64,000 nt of DNA from assembly GCF_014268655.2 (NCBI RefSeq), contig NZ_JABWQX020000001.1, forward strand, positions 4,060,001 through 4,124,000. The letters are read 5' to 3'. The position numbers and the translations under genes are program-made. Positions 54,561 through 62,838 of this stretch are shown here, piece after piece. Positions within the stretch are counted from its first letter, which is position 1, and each line of letters opens with the position of its first letter. Origin of the DNA: Pseudomonas marvdashtae. Its GTDB lineage: Bacteria > Pseudomonadota > Gammaproteobacteria > Pseudomonadales > Pseudomonadaceae. The notes below the pieces were generated by a model. The model saw only the letters and a program-made list of their open reading frames with translations, had not been told where the DNA came from and made no database searches.

Positions 54561-55949
54561 TCAACTGGCGAAGAGATAAGCCTCCACGTCCATCCCGGCA
54601 TCGCGCATCTGCGCCAGCTTGTAGCGCAAGGTACGCGGGCTGATGCCCAGCCGTTCAGCCGCCTCCTTGCGACGGCCGCGCTCGGCGCGCAGGGTGTCGA
54701 TGATCATCTGGAATTCGCGACGACGCAGGTCGTCTTCCAGGGCTCCAGCCGATTCCCCCGTCACTTCGACCGGCTGAACCTGCGTTGGCACAGGCTTGAG
54801 CGCCGGCAATGGCGCGCAGGCCACCGGGCCCGCCAGGCAAAAATCCTCGGGCTGGATCAAGCCGCCCTGCTGAAGAATCAAGGCTCGCTGAATAGCATTG
54901 TCCAGCTCGCGGACATTACCGGGCCAGGGATACGCGATCAGGCAAGCCTGCGCCTCGGCAGACAGCCGGGCCGTTGCGTGCTTCATTTTATTGACGTGTT
55001 TGGCCAGCAGGCGCTCGGCCAGCGGCAGGATATCGGCGGTGCGCTCGCGTAATGGACGCCAGGCCAGGGGGAAAACCGACAGTCGGTAATAAAGGTCTTC
55101 ACGAAAGCGCCCCGCCGCCACTTCGCCGGCCAGGTCGCGGTTGGTCGTTGCCACCACGCGAATGTCCAGGCTGATGGGCTTGCGCGCGCCGACCCGCTCC
55201 ACTTCCCGTTCCTGCAATACACGCAGCAACTTGGCCTGCAGGCCCAGCGGCATTTCGGAAATCTCATCGAGGAGGATCGTCCCGCCGTCGGCCTGCTCGA
55301 ACTTGCCGGGCTGGGCCGCGATAGCGCCAGTAAACGAGCCCTTTTCATGCCCGAACAATGTTGCCTCGAGCATGTTGTCGGGAATCGCCGCACAATTGAT
55401 GGCGATGAACGGTTCGCTGGCGCGCCGGGATTGCTGGTGGATATAGCGAGCCAACACTTCCTTGCCCGTGCCGGACTCGCCGGAAATCAACACCGTCGAA
55501 TCGCTGCGGGCTACCCGCGCGGCCAATTCCAGCAATTGCGCGCTGGCCGGCTCAAGCGCCACCGGCCCCTCACCCTCGACAGCGAGGCTGCCCAAGGCAT
55601 GCCGCGCGACCAGATCCAGGAGCGCCTTGGGCTCGAACGGCTTGACCAGATAATCCGCGGCGCCCTGGCGCATGGCATCCACCGCACGCTCGACGGCGCC
55701 GTGGGCGGTCATCAGCAAGACGGGCAATTGCGGCTGGCGCGCCCGCAGCAAACCAAGCAACTGATGGCCGTCCATGCCCGGCATGTTGACGTCGCTGACC
55801 ACCAGGCTGAACGGTTCACGGGCCACGGCGAGCAAAGCGTCTTCTGCCGAACCGACGGCTGCATAATCATGCCCGGCCAACAACAGCGTATCGGCCAGCG
55901 CTTCGCGCAGGGCGCGGTCGTCCTCGACCAGCAGAACCTTGATCGCCAT
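54561..55949 (-). CDS. fleR: Flagellar two-component sigma-54 activator FleR
   Basis: 462 residues from ATG 55949 (MAIKVLLVEDDRAL). The receiver has an Asp in LVVSDVNMPGMDG. The AAA+ domain has [16 protein letters not shown], a GSFTGA loop in place of the standard GAFTGA, and ILLDEISEMPLG. A Fis-type HTH (RRKEAAERLGISPRTLRYKLAQM) closes the protein. It activates class III flagellar genes after phosphorylation by FleS, encoded 5 bases upstream. Confidence 0.93.
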   Translation of the reverse strand: MAIKVLLVEDDRALREALADTLLLAGHDYAAVGSAEDALLAVAREPFSLVVSDVNMPGMDGHQLLGLLRARQPQLPVLLMTAHGAVERAVDAMRQGAADYLVKPFEPKALLDLVARHALGSLAVEGEGPVALEPASAQLLELAARVARSDSTVLISGESGTGKEVLARYIHQQSRRASEPFIAINCAAIPDNMLEATLFGHEKGSFTGAIAAQPGKFEQADGGTILLDEISEMPLGLQAKLLRVLQEREVERVGARKPISLDIRVVATTNRDLAGEVAAGRFREDLYYRLSVFPLAWRPLRERTADILPLAERLLAKHVNKMKHATARLSAEAQACLIAYPWPGNVRELDNAIQRALILQQGGLIQPEDFCLAGPVACAPLPALKPVPTQVQPVEVTGESAGALEDDLRRREFQMIIDTLRAERGRRKEAAERLGISPRTLRYKLAQMRDAGMDVEAYLFAS

Positions 55950-55954
55950 AACCC

Positions 55955-57163
55955 TCACTCCACCCCTGGCGTACTGGAAAACAGCGGCAAGAGCACCAGC
56001 GCGCATGTGCCGCGCCCCGGCCGCGAGCGCAACTGCAATTCTCCCTGATGGGCACGGACCACCGCCTTGACCACGGTCAGGCCGAGGCCCGTCCCGGTGG
56101 TCTTGGTGGTAAAGAATGGCTCGCCCAGACGCGTCAACACGGCCGACTCGATACCGCTGCCGCTGTCACTGACGCACAGGCGCAAGGTGTTGTCGCGCGT
56201 GTACAGATGGACCTTGAGCCGCACCTCGCCATCGCTGGCCTGGATCGCATTTTCAATAAGATTCAACACCGCCCCCACCAGCGTGTCGCGGTTGCACAGC
56301 ACCTCGCCGACATGGCTGTCGCACTGCCAGCGGATCGGCAAGCCCTGCACGTGAGTCAGCGCCGCAGCCTGCAAGGATTGCAGCAGCGCCTTGGGCGTTA
56401 CACGGTCGGTCAGGGGCAGCTCGCCACGGGCGAACACCAGCATGTCGCGCACCTGGTGTTCGAGTTCGTGGAGGCGCTCTTTCAGGCGACCGGCAAAGCG
56501 TTGCTGGGTCTCCATCGGCAATTGCTGCTCGGTCAAATGACTGGCGTACAGCAACGCAGCGGACAGCGGGGTACGGATCTGGTGAGCCAGCGACGCTACC
56601 ATCCGCCCAAGGGAGGACAAGCGTTCGTGGCGGGCCAGTTGATCTTGCAGGTGACGGGTTTCAGTCAGGTCGTTGAGCAGCACCAGCTGACCGGGCTCGG
56701 CGTCCAGCGACCGAGTCGAGATGGACAGGCGACGGCCGTCCTTGAGGGAGACTTCGTGACCGTCATCCTCACGCGGGGCGAAGCAACGGGCGATGACGTG
56801 TCGCCACAACTCGCCTTCCAGCGGCAAACCCAGCAGCTCGCAGGCCGCCGGGTTGGCTTCGCGAACGAAGCCGTGGGCATCGATGACAATGACGCCGCCA
56901 GGCAAGAGGTCGAGGAGGTTTTGCAGTCGATTGGCCAGGCGTTCTTTTTCCGCCAGCTCCTGCATGCGCTGGGCGCTGACCACCGCCAGCTCACCCTTGA
57001 GCTCGGTGACCCGGGCCTCAAGCAGGCTGTAGGAGTCGGTCAGCTGGCTGGACATCTGGTTAAACAGCGAAAACGCCTGCTCAAGTCCAAGACGACTAGC
57101 CTGTTCGGCGGACGGCATGTGTCCCGACTCTGGGACAGGAGACATCAGGGCGGCTTGGGTCAT
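55955..57163 (-). CDS. fleS: Flagellar sensor kinase FleS
   Basis: 402 residues with no membrane segment. An N-terminal coiled coil (about 25-70), a PAS domain (about 80-170, LDLLPGGVIVIDAHGFVREANPA), the H box VASLAHQIRTPLSAAL (about 195-210) and an HATPase (NLIENAIQASDG, GIESAVLTRLGEPFFTT) follow. It is a cytosolic kinase partner of FleR. A sigma-54 promoter precedes it. Confidence 0.93.
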   Translation of the reverse strand: MTQAALMSPVPESGHMPSAEQASRLGLEQAFSLFNQMSSQLTDSYSLLEARVTELKGELAVVSAQRMQELAEKERLANRLQNLLDLLPGGVIVIDAHGFVREANPAACELLGLPLEGELWRHVIARCFAPREDDGHEVSLKDGRRLSISTRSLDAEPGQLVLLNDLTETRHLQDQLARHERLSSLGRMVASLAHQIRTPLSAALLYASHLTEQQLPMETQQRFAGRLKERLHELEHQVRDMLVFARGELPLTDRVTPKALLQSLQAAALTHVQGLPIRWQCDSHVGEVLCNRDTLVGAVLNLIENAIQASDGEVRLKVHLYTRDNTLRLCVSDSGSGIESAVLTRLGEPFFTTKTTGTGLGLTVVKAVVRAHQGELQLRSRPGRGTCALVLLPLFSSTPGVE

Positions 57164-57216
57164 CGTGCTCTCTCGCTTGGCTGACCGTCAGTTAAACGGA
57201 ACGTTGCGAGAGCTTT

Positions 57217-57232
57217 AGCAATACCCGTGCCG
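57217..57232 (-). promoter_or_regulatory. Sigma-54 promoter of fleSR
   Basis: The minus strand reads CGGCACGGGTATTGCT, with GG-N10-GC spacing. It begins at the last base of the T run of the fleQ terminator. FleQ is the expected activator of fleSR. Confidence 0.85.
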
Positions 57233-57261
57233 AAAAAAAACCGCCTGAAAATCAGGCGGTT
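57233..57261 (-). terminator. Intrinsic terminator of fleQ
   Basis: On the minus strand AACCGCCTGA-TTT-TCAGGCGGTT is followed by a run of eight T, a strong terminator. It ends directly at the fleSR promoter. Confidence 0.9.
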
Positions 57262-57273
57262 GCAAAACAGGCG

Positions 57274-58749
57274 TCAATCATCCGCCTGTTCATCTCCTTC
57301 GCGACGGCTCATGCCGTACTTACGCATCTTTTCTACCAGGGTGGTACGACGGATGCGCAGGCGTTCTGCGGCGCGGGCCACGATGCCGTTGGCGTCGTCC
57401 AAGGCTTGCTGGATAAGGCCTTGCTCCAGGCCGCCCAAGTAGTCCTTGAGGTCCAGGCCTTCCGGCGGCAGCAAGGCGTTGCTGGTGAAATCCGGCGTAT
57501 GGCCGTTGATCGCCACGCGCTCTTCCAGGTCGCTGCGCAGGCTGTCGACCATTTGCTCGTCTTCATCGTCGACGTAGCGGAATTTCTTTGGCAACTCGGC
57601 GACACCGATCACACCGTAGGGGTGCATGATCGCCATGCGCTCCACCAGGTTGGCCAATTCCCGGACGTTGCCCGGCCAGCCATGGCGGCACAGGGACATG
57701 ATCGCAGCCGAGTTGAAGCGAATCGAACCGCGCTTTTCATGCTCCATGCGCGAGATCAGTTCGTTCATCAGCAACGGAATGTCTTCGACCCGCTCACGCA
57801 GCGGTGCCATTTCGATAGGGAACACATTGAGACGGTAATAGAGGTCTTCGCGGAAACTGCCGACCTCGATCATGCTCTCGAGATTCTTGTGGGTCGCGGC
57901 GATGATTCGCACGTCGACACTCTGAGTCTTGTTGCTGCCCACGCGCTCGAACGTACGCTCCTGCAAGACGCGCAGCAGCTTGACCTGCATCGGCAACGGC
58001 ATGTCGCCGATTTCGTCGAGGAACAGCGTGCCGCCGTTGGCCAATTCGAAACGCCCGGCGCGACTGGTGATTGCACCGGTGAAGGCGCCCTTCTCGTGGC
58101 CGAACAATTCACTTTCCAACAGCTCGGCGGGTATCGCCCCACAGTTGACCGGCACGAACGGCGCTTCGCGGCGTTTGGAATGGTAATGCAGGTTGCGCGC
58201 AACCACTTCCTTGCCGGTGCCGGACTCACCCAGGATCAGCACGCTGGCGTCAGTGTCGGCCACTTGCTGCATCATCTGGCGCACGTGCTGGATCGCACGG
58301 CTAGTGCCGACGAGGCTGCGGAAAAGATTGGGTTCGCGATGCCGACCGCGCTCACGAGCTTGGTCGTACATTTCACGGTAAACCTGGGCGCGGTGCAGCG
58401 AATCAAGCAATTTGCTGTAGCTGGGCGGCATTTCCAGGGTGGAAAGTACTCGGCGGCGCTGGTCTTCAGGCAAGTCGAGAGAAGAATTTTCACCCATTAA
58501 CAACACTGGAAGGAACTCATCCCAGGTTGAGAGTGTCTTTAGCAAGCCCAAAAGCGACGCGGGGGCATTTACGGTCCCAATAAGGACGCAAATGACTTCA
58601 CGACTGGAGGACAGAGAGCCGACAGCCTGCTGCCAATCATGGCTACCGCAGGGCAAATTTTCTTCGCCAAGAAAATTGAGGATCACCGCCAGGTCACGGC
58701 GGCGGACGCTATCGTCATCGATCAGGAGAATTTTGGTTTCACGCCACAT
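57274..58749 (-). CDS. fleQ: Flagellar master regulator FleQ
   Basis: 491 residues. An N-terminal REC-like domain (about 1-120) lacks a clear phospho-acceptor Asp at the usual place (VLIGTVNA). The c-di-GMP-linked LFRSLVG motif is at about 142-148, including Arg144. The AAA+ domain has [21 protein letters not shown] and LFLDEIGDM. The HTH is [19 protein letters not shown]. It activates early flagellar genes with sigma-54 and controls exopolysaccharide genes in response to c-di-GMP. It has its own transcript ending at 57233. Confidence 0.96.
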   Translation of the reverse strand: MWRETKILLIDDDSVRRRDLAVILNFLGEENLPCGSHDWQQAVGSLSSSREVICVLIGTVNAPASLLGLLKTLSTWDEFLPVLLMGENSSLDLPEDQRRRVLSTLEMPPSYSKLLDSLHRAQVYREMYDQARERGRHREPNLFRSLVGTSRAIQHVRQMMQQVADTDASVLILGESGTGKEVVARNLHYHSKRREAPFVPVNCGAIPAELLESELFGHEKGAFTGAITSRAGRFELANGGTLFLDEIGDMPLPMQVKLLRVLQERTFERVGSNKTQSVDVRIIAATHKNLESMIEVGSFREDLYYRLNVFPIEMAPLRERVEDIPLLMNELISRMEHEKRGSIRFNSAAIMSLCRHGWPGNVRELANLVERMAIMHPYGVIGVAELPKKFRYVDDEDEQMVDSLRSDLEERVAINGHTPDFTSNALLPPEGLDLKDYLGGLEQGLIQQALDDANGIVARAAERLRIRRTTLVEKMRKYGMSRREGDEQADD

Positions 58750-58922
58750 GCAATAGCAACTTCCCTAGTCAACTCAGTGCCCGAATTTGGGGGCAAGCTA
58801 GACGCTTGCAGACTTGTCATGCCTGTAGACGCCTGAAATCTGTAAACAGCCACTAGTTAAGTCAAAAAATCGTGCACAGTCAAATTTATGGCGCACTTTG
58901 TTCGGGTTAATTGAAAATTAAA

Positions 58923-59219
58923 TCAGCCGAACAGGTGATAAACCTTCGCCGCGTTCTGTGCCTGATGAATCTGCGACATCTCGTTCACGATTGCCTGACG
59001 CTCTCCGGTCGCCGCTTCCAGCAAATTGCGGTAGACCCCTAGTAACTCTTCCAGATTACTACGCAACGCCGCCTCGTCCACCTCGGACTCGCTCATGACG
59101 TCTTCCATGCAGGTACGGCACGCCAGGTCCAATTGACCAATGGCTTCCCAATTTCGCTCGGCCAGGGCATCAACCAGGGCTTCACGGGTTTGTTCGATTC
59201 GCTGCAGGGCAAGACTCAT
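58923..59219 (-). CDS. fliT: Flagellar chaperone FliT
   Basis: 98 residues from ATG 59219, with AAGGAG about nine bases upstream. It is an all-helical small protein (ALQRIEQTREALVDALAERNWEAIGQLD). Position after fliS and before fleQ is that of fliT/fleP-type genes in pseudomonads; FliT-like proteins hold FliD before export. Sequence identity to enteric FliT is low, so the call rests partly on context. Confidence 0.78.
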   Translation of the reverse strand: MSLALQRIEQTREALVDALAERNWEAIGQLDLACRTCMEDVMSESEVDEAALRSNLEELLGVYRNLLEAATGERQAIVNEMSQIHQAQNAAKVYHLFG

Positions 59220-59231
59220 GGGGAGCACTCC

Positions 59232-59627
59232 TTAGAATTGCGGACCAGGCGTGGCAATGGCATCCCAGCCTTCCTTGACCGTGCGAAGCAGATCAGTGAC
59301 TTCGTCGAGGATCTTCGGATCGGCCTTGACGTTGGCTTCGGCCAGGCGTTTCATCATGTAAGCGTAGAGAGCATCCAGTTCCGCGACCGACTCGGCCCGA
59401 TTTTCCAGGTCCAGGCCCTCACGCAAGCCACCGACGATGCCGATGGCCTTGCTGATTAGAATGCCTCTGTTTGCAATATCCTTGCGCTCCATCGCGCCCT
59501 TGGCCTGGGCGATACGGTCCAACCCGCCTTCCATGAGCATCTGCACCAGACGATGGGGACTTGCTTCGGAGGTTTGCGCTTGGGCGCCAATCTTCTGGTA
59601 TTGGCGAAGGGCCAACATCGGATTCAT
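59232..59627 (-). CDS. fliS: Flagellin export chaperone FliS
   Basis: 131 residues, four-helix protein. YQKIGAQAQTSEASPHRLVQMLMEGGLDRIAQA is typical of FliS, read from about 10 onward. It binds the C-terminus of flagellin before export. It starts upstream of fliT by 12 bases and has a sigma-28-like promoter. Confidence 0.92.
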   Translation of the reverse strand: MNPMLALRQYQKIGAQAQTSEASPHRLVQMLMEGGLDRIAQAKGAMERKDIANRGILISKAIGIVGGLREGLDLENRAESVAELDALYAYMMKRLAEANVKADPKILDEVTDLLRTVKEGWDAIATPGPQF

Positions 59628-59666
59628 GTTCTACCTCATCAAAAAACTTCGGTTCGTATAAACAGC

Positions 59667-59693
59667 GTATCGACGCCGCGTCAAAAAACTTTA
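59667..59693 (-). promoter_or_regulatory. Candidate sigma-28 (FliA) promoter of fliST
   Basis: The minus strand reads TAAAG, 14 bases, then GTCGATAC, close to the consensus TAAAG-N14-GCCGATAA. It lies 40 bases upstream of the fliS ATG and after the fliD terminator, so fliST may be transcribed separately. Confidence 0.6.
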
Positions 59694-59706
59694 GACCGAA
59701 AAGCCA

Positions 59707-59745
59707 AAAGCCCGGAACGTTGTCAAAACGTTGCCGGGCTTTTTT
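59707..59745 (-). terminator. Intrinsic terminator of fliD
   Basis: On the minus strand AAAAGCCCGGCAACGTTTTG pairs with the following CAACGTTCCGGGCTTTT, one base unpaired. It is 15 bases after the fliD stop. Confidence 0.85.
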
Positions 59746-59759
59746 GCATCGGTGAAAAA

Positions 59760-61190
59760 TCAGCTGTTTCTCTGTTGCGCCGTCATCGCCTCAAACATCG
59801 AGGTGATGTTGCTCGCAGTGGCCTTCAGCTTGCCGACCAAGGTGTCCATATCGTTGTACTTCTTGGTCAGCACGGCGGTCAGGGTCTCGACCCGACGATC
59901 CAGCGCCTCCTGATCGTTTTTCAAGCGAGTCTGGGTCCTGGTCAGCGCCGTGTTCCGCTGATCGAGGATGCCACCCGTCTGGCTGAAGGGTTCGATCGCC
60001 TTGCCCATGCGCTCCAGCAGACCGTTGGTGCCCGTGAACAACGTTTGGACTTCACCGCTGAGCTTTTTATCGTTCATCGCTTCGGTGAATTTGACGCTAT
60101 TGAAATTCAACGCACCCGTCTTCTGATCGGTGGTAATACCCAACTGGGCCAGCGACGTCAGCGCGTCGCCAGCGCCGGTTTCCGACAAGGGCGTTCGAAT
60201 CGCCGCCAGCAGCGAACGAGGCAATGCGTCACCGGTCAATTTTGCCGGCACCGTCAGCTTCCCATCAGCGTCGAGCGACGGCTTGGTCAGTGCGGTGATG
60301 CTATTGGCGATTGCGTTATAGGCATCGACGAATTTCTGGATCGAGGCTTTCAGGCCATCGTTGTTCGGCGCCACGGTAACGGTTGAAGTGCCGCCGTCCG
60401 CTACTCCGAGCAAATTCAACGTCAATCCGGAAATCGCTGTGCTCACCGTATTGCTCTTGCTGGTCAGCACCATGCCATCGACGGTGAAGTTGGCATCCTG
60501 GGCCAGGGCACCAATGGCGCCCGCGGACGTAGCCGTCAGCGCGGTATTGTTGGCGCCCACAACGTTCGTCCCATCGATCTCCAGCCCCGCGATGCCGCTC
60601 ACCGAGATATCGGAACCTGCGCCGGTCGTGGTTGAACCCAGTACCAGACGCGAACCGAAAGAATCGGTAATGATGTTCGCACTGACACCGGCTGCCTTGA
60701 GCGAAGAGTCGGCGTTGATCGCGTCGCGAACCGATTGCAGGGTGGAACCATCCGGCACATTGAGGTTGTAGTTAACCCCCTTCTGCGAGATGGTCATCGC
60801 GCCCGAGGGGATCGCACTGGTCGTCCCACCAGCGAAGGCCGCCGACGTGACCTTGGAAGCAGTCGCCAGGTTGGTGACTTTGATCGCGTAAGTGCCATTC
60901 ACCGCCGAGTTGCTGGCGGTAGCCGTGAGAACACCGGGAGCTGAAGATGTCGCAGCAAAACCCGAGAATTGCGGGGTCGTTGTGCTGGACAAGTCCTTCA
61001 TGGCGGTATTGAAAGCTGCCAACAACGACTTCAGGGTTCCCACCCCGGAGATGCTATTGGTAGTCGTCGTCGTCGCTCGGGTGATCTGACCTTGCTTGGC
61101 CGCCTTGTCGGAATCGACCAGAGCCTTGACGATTGCGCCGGTATCAAGGCCAGAGCCTAGACCCAAGCCAGGTAGAATTGGACTTGCCAT
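59760..61190 (-). CDS. fliD: Flagellar cap protein FliD
   Basis: 476 residues. The N-terminal segment SPILPGLGLGSGLDTGAIVKALVDSDKA and the C-terminal coiled coil (about 410-465, TRLKNDQEALDRRVETLTAVL) match FliD. The middle is Ala/Thr/Ser-rich and variable. It caps the filament. Genes flaG upstream and fliS downstream are in the usual order. Confidence 0.94.
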   Translation of the reverse strand: MASPILPGLGLGSGLDTGAIVKALVDSDKAAKQGQITRATTTTTNSISGVGTLKSLLAAFNTAMKDLSSTTTPQFSGFAATSSAPGVLTATASNSAVNGTYAIKVTNLATASKVTSAAFAGGTTSAIPSGAMTISQKGVNYNLNVPDGSTLQSVRDAINADSSLKAAGVSANIITDSFGSRLVLGSTTTGAGSDISVSGIAGLEIDGTNVVGANNTALTATSAGAIGALAQDANFTVDGMVLTSKSNTVSTAISGLTLNLLGVADGGTSTVTVAPNNDGLKASIQKFVDAYNAIANSITALTKPSLDADGKLTVPAKLTGDALPRSLLAAIRTPLSETGAGDALTSLAQLGITTDQKTGALNFNSVKFTEAMNDKKLSGEVQTLFTGTNGLLERMGKAIEPFSQTGGILDQRNTALTRTQTRLKNDQEALDRRVETLTAVLTKKYNDMDTLVGKLKATASNITSMFEAMTAQQRNS

Positions 61191-61252
61191 GTGGGACTCC
61201 CTTCAGTGTGTCGCCGGCCTTTTGACCTTTACAACGCCCAAAAGAACATAAC

Positions 61253-61268
61253 AACAAAATTCGTGCCG
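61253..61268 (-). promoter_or_regulatory. Weak candidate sigma-54 promoter of fliD
   Basis: The minus strand reads CGGCACGAATTTTGTT. The -24 box GGCACG is perfect and GG and G are correctly spaced, but the -12 is TTGT instead of TTGC. It is 63 bases before the fliD ATG, just past the flaG stop. Confidence 0.4.
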
Positions 61269-61272
61269 GTTG

Positions 61273-61638
61273 TCAGGCTTCAGCGCTGAACAACAAGCTG
61301 TTTGCATCATTCAAACTGTTGGCCAGTTTCAGAACTTCTTCGTTCGGGATCTGGCGAATCACTTCACCGGAACCACTGGCAATCACTTTGACCACCACTT
61401 TGCCTGAAGGCTCATCAATAGAGAACTCCAGGTTGCGCTTGACCGACTGAACGAACTTCTCGATTTCCTGAACGGCTTTCTTGAGTTTGTCCTGCTCGGC
61501 GGCAGCGTCTTTAGGCGCTTCCTTGACCGGGGTCACGGTAGCAACCTCGGCTTGAGGCTTCTCCACGGGCTTGTCGGCCACTGTAGGTGCCGGCTTCGCC
61601 GCTGGATAAGACAAGTTCAGCTTCACGCTCATATCCAT
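61273..61638 (-). CDS. flaG: Flagellar protein FlaG
   Basis: 121 residues from ATG 61638 (MDMSVKLNLSYPA); ATG 61644 or 61632 are alternatives. The N-terminal part is a Lys/Pro/Ala-rich linker; the FlaG domain at about 65-115 has VKRNLEFSIDEPSGKVVVKVI and IRQIPNEEVLKLAN. FlaG influences filament length. It lies directly after the fliC terminator. Confidence 0.88.
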   Translation of the reverse strand: MDMSVKLNLSYPAAKPAPTVADKPVEKPQAEVATVTPVKEAPKDAAAEQDKLKKAVQEIEKFVQSVKRNLEFSIDEPSGKVVVKVIASGSGEVIRQIPNEEVLKLANSLNDANSLLFSAEA

Positions 61639-61658
61639 GTCCATCACCTCTTGAACGG

Positions 61659-61694
61659 AAAAAGCGAGAGAGCACGCAAGCGCACTCCCCCGCT
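61659..61694 (-). terminator. Intrinsic terminator of fliC
   Basis: On the minus strand AGCGGGGGAGTGCGC pairs, with some G-T pairs, with GTGCTCTCTCGCT around a TTGC loop, followed by TTTTT. It ends 15 to 20 bases before the flaG start. Confidence 0.75.
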
Positions 61695-61711
61695 AAAACT
61701 CATCCGGCTAA

Positions 61712-62560
61712 TTACTGAAGCAGCTTCAGTACAGCGGACGGCAGTTGGTTGGCCTGGGCCAGAACCGAAGTAGACGCTTGCTGCAGAGTCTGCTGTTTGG
61801 TCAGTTGTGCAGTTTCAGCAGCGAAGTCGGTATCTTGTACGCGACCCAGTGCAGCACTGGCGTTTTCGTTGATGTTCTGCAGGTTGGAGATGGTGCTGGA
61901 GAAACGGTTTTGTGCAGCACCGAGGTCGGCACGGGCACTGTTGATGGTGTCGATCGCGCTGGTGATCGCGTCCATGGCTGCCGAGAAGGCGGTTTCAGCA
62001 GCGGCGCTGTCGGAACCAAGGATGGTGACTGCCGAACCAACACCCAGGCTCGTAGCGTCGAAGCTGGCGCTCAGGGTCAAGGAGATCTGGTTGTCAGCAC
62101 CGGTGTTCGAGCCGACCTGGAAGGTCATGGTGCTGGCGGTACCGTCAAGCAGGTTCTTGCCGTTCAGGTTGGTGCTGTTGGCGATACGGGTCAGTTCGTC
62201 GCTCATCTGCGAGAACTCTTTGTTCAGAGCGATACGGTCATCTGCGCTGTTGCTATCGTTACGGGACTGGATGGCCAGTTCACGCATACGCTGCAGAATG
62301 TTGGTCTGCTCTTGCATCGCGCCTTCAGCGGTCTGCGCCATGGAGATACCGTCGTTGGCGTTTTTGATCGCCATGGTCTGACCGCGGATTTGCGAGGTCA
62401 TACGGGTAGCGATCTGCAGGCCGGCGGCGTCGTCTTTGGCGCTGTTGATTTTCAGGCCGGAAGACAAGCGAGTCATCGAAGTGGAGAGAGCGTCGGAAGC
62501 CCGGTTGAGGTTCTTCTGAACGTTCAGCGATGTGGTGTTGGTGTTTACTGTTAAAGCCAT
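61712..62560 (-). CDS. fliC: Flagellin FliC
   Basis: 282 residues, a short flagellin like those of plant-associated Pseudomonas. Conserved D0/D1 ends flank a small Ala/Ser/Thr-rich centre at about 140-205. The plant-recognised flg22 region includes RLSSGLKINSAKDDAAGLQ at about residues 32-50. The second recognised region begins NILQRMRELAIQSRNDSNS. FliA promoter and terminator are both visible. Confidence 0.96.
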   Translation of the reverse strand: MALTVNTNTTSLNVQKNLNRASDALSTSMTRLSSGLKINSAKDDAAGLQIATRMTSQIRGQTMAIKNANDGISMAQTAEGAMQEQTNILQRMRELAIQSRNDSNSADDRIALNKEFSQMSDELTRIANSTNLNGKNLLDGTASTMTFQVGSNTGADNQISLTLSASFDATSLGVGSAVTILGSDSAAAETAFSAAMDAITSAIDTINSARADLGAAQNRFSSTISNLQNINENASAALGRVQDTDFAAETAQLTKQQTLQQASTSVLAQANQLPSAVLKLLQ

Positions 62561-62642
62561 GACGAATTCCTCGTTGGTTGGGTACTGCGGCTTCCGGCCC
62601 TTGGCAACCGCCGGGGTGTGGCCTAGAGAACCTTCGTAATAG

Positions 62643-62670
62643 TTATCGTCGGATTAGGAACTTGCTTGAG
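62643..62670 (-). promoter_or_regulatory. Sigma-28 (FliA) promoter of fliC
   Basis: The minus strand has CTCAAG, 14 bases, then GACGATAA, the usual Pseudomonas fliC promoter form. It ends 82 bases before the fliC ATG. Confidence 0.85.
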
Positions 62671-62783
62671 GGCTTTTTTCAAAATATTTGCTAGCAGACT
62701 GCCACCCCTTGTGAAACAAGGGTTTAGCGGCTGGCAAAGGCCCGAAAAATGGCGCCAGGAAACCGCAGGACAGGGTCACGGAC

Positions 62784-62820
62784 AAAAAAATAGCGCTTCA
62801 GGCGAACCAGAAGCGCTATT
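62784..62820 (-). terminator. Intrinsic terminator of the KAS III-like gene
   Basis: On the minus strand AATAGCGCTTC-loop-GAAGCGCTATT is followed by a run of T. It lies 19 bases after the stop of the 62839 gene and isolates it from fliC. Confidence 0.9.
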
Positions 62821-62838
62821 GGAAGAACAGGGGTCGAA

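Noticed and set aside
58750..58922. Sigma-54 or sigma-28 promoter upstream of fleQ
   Set aside because: The gap is AT-rich with TTGACT-like boxes, but no GG-N10-GC or GCCGATAA element; a sigma-70 promoter is likely but cannot be fixed by eye.
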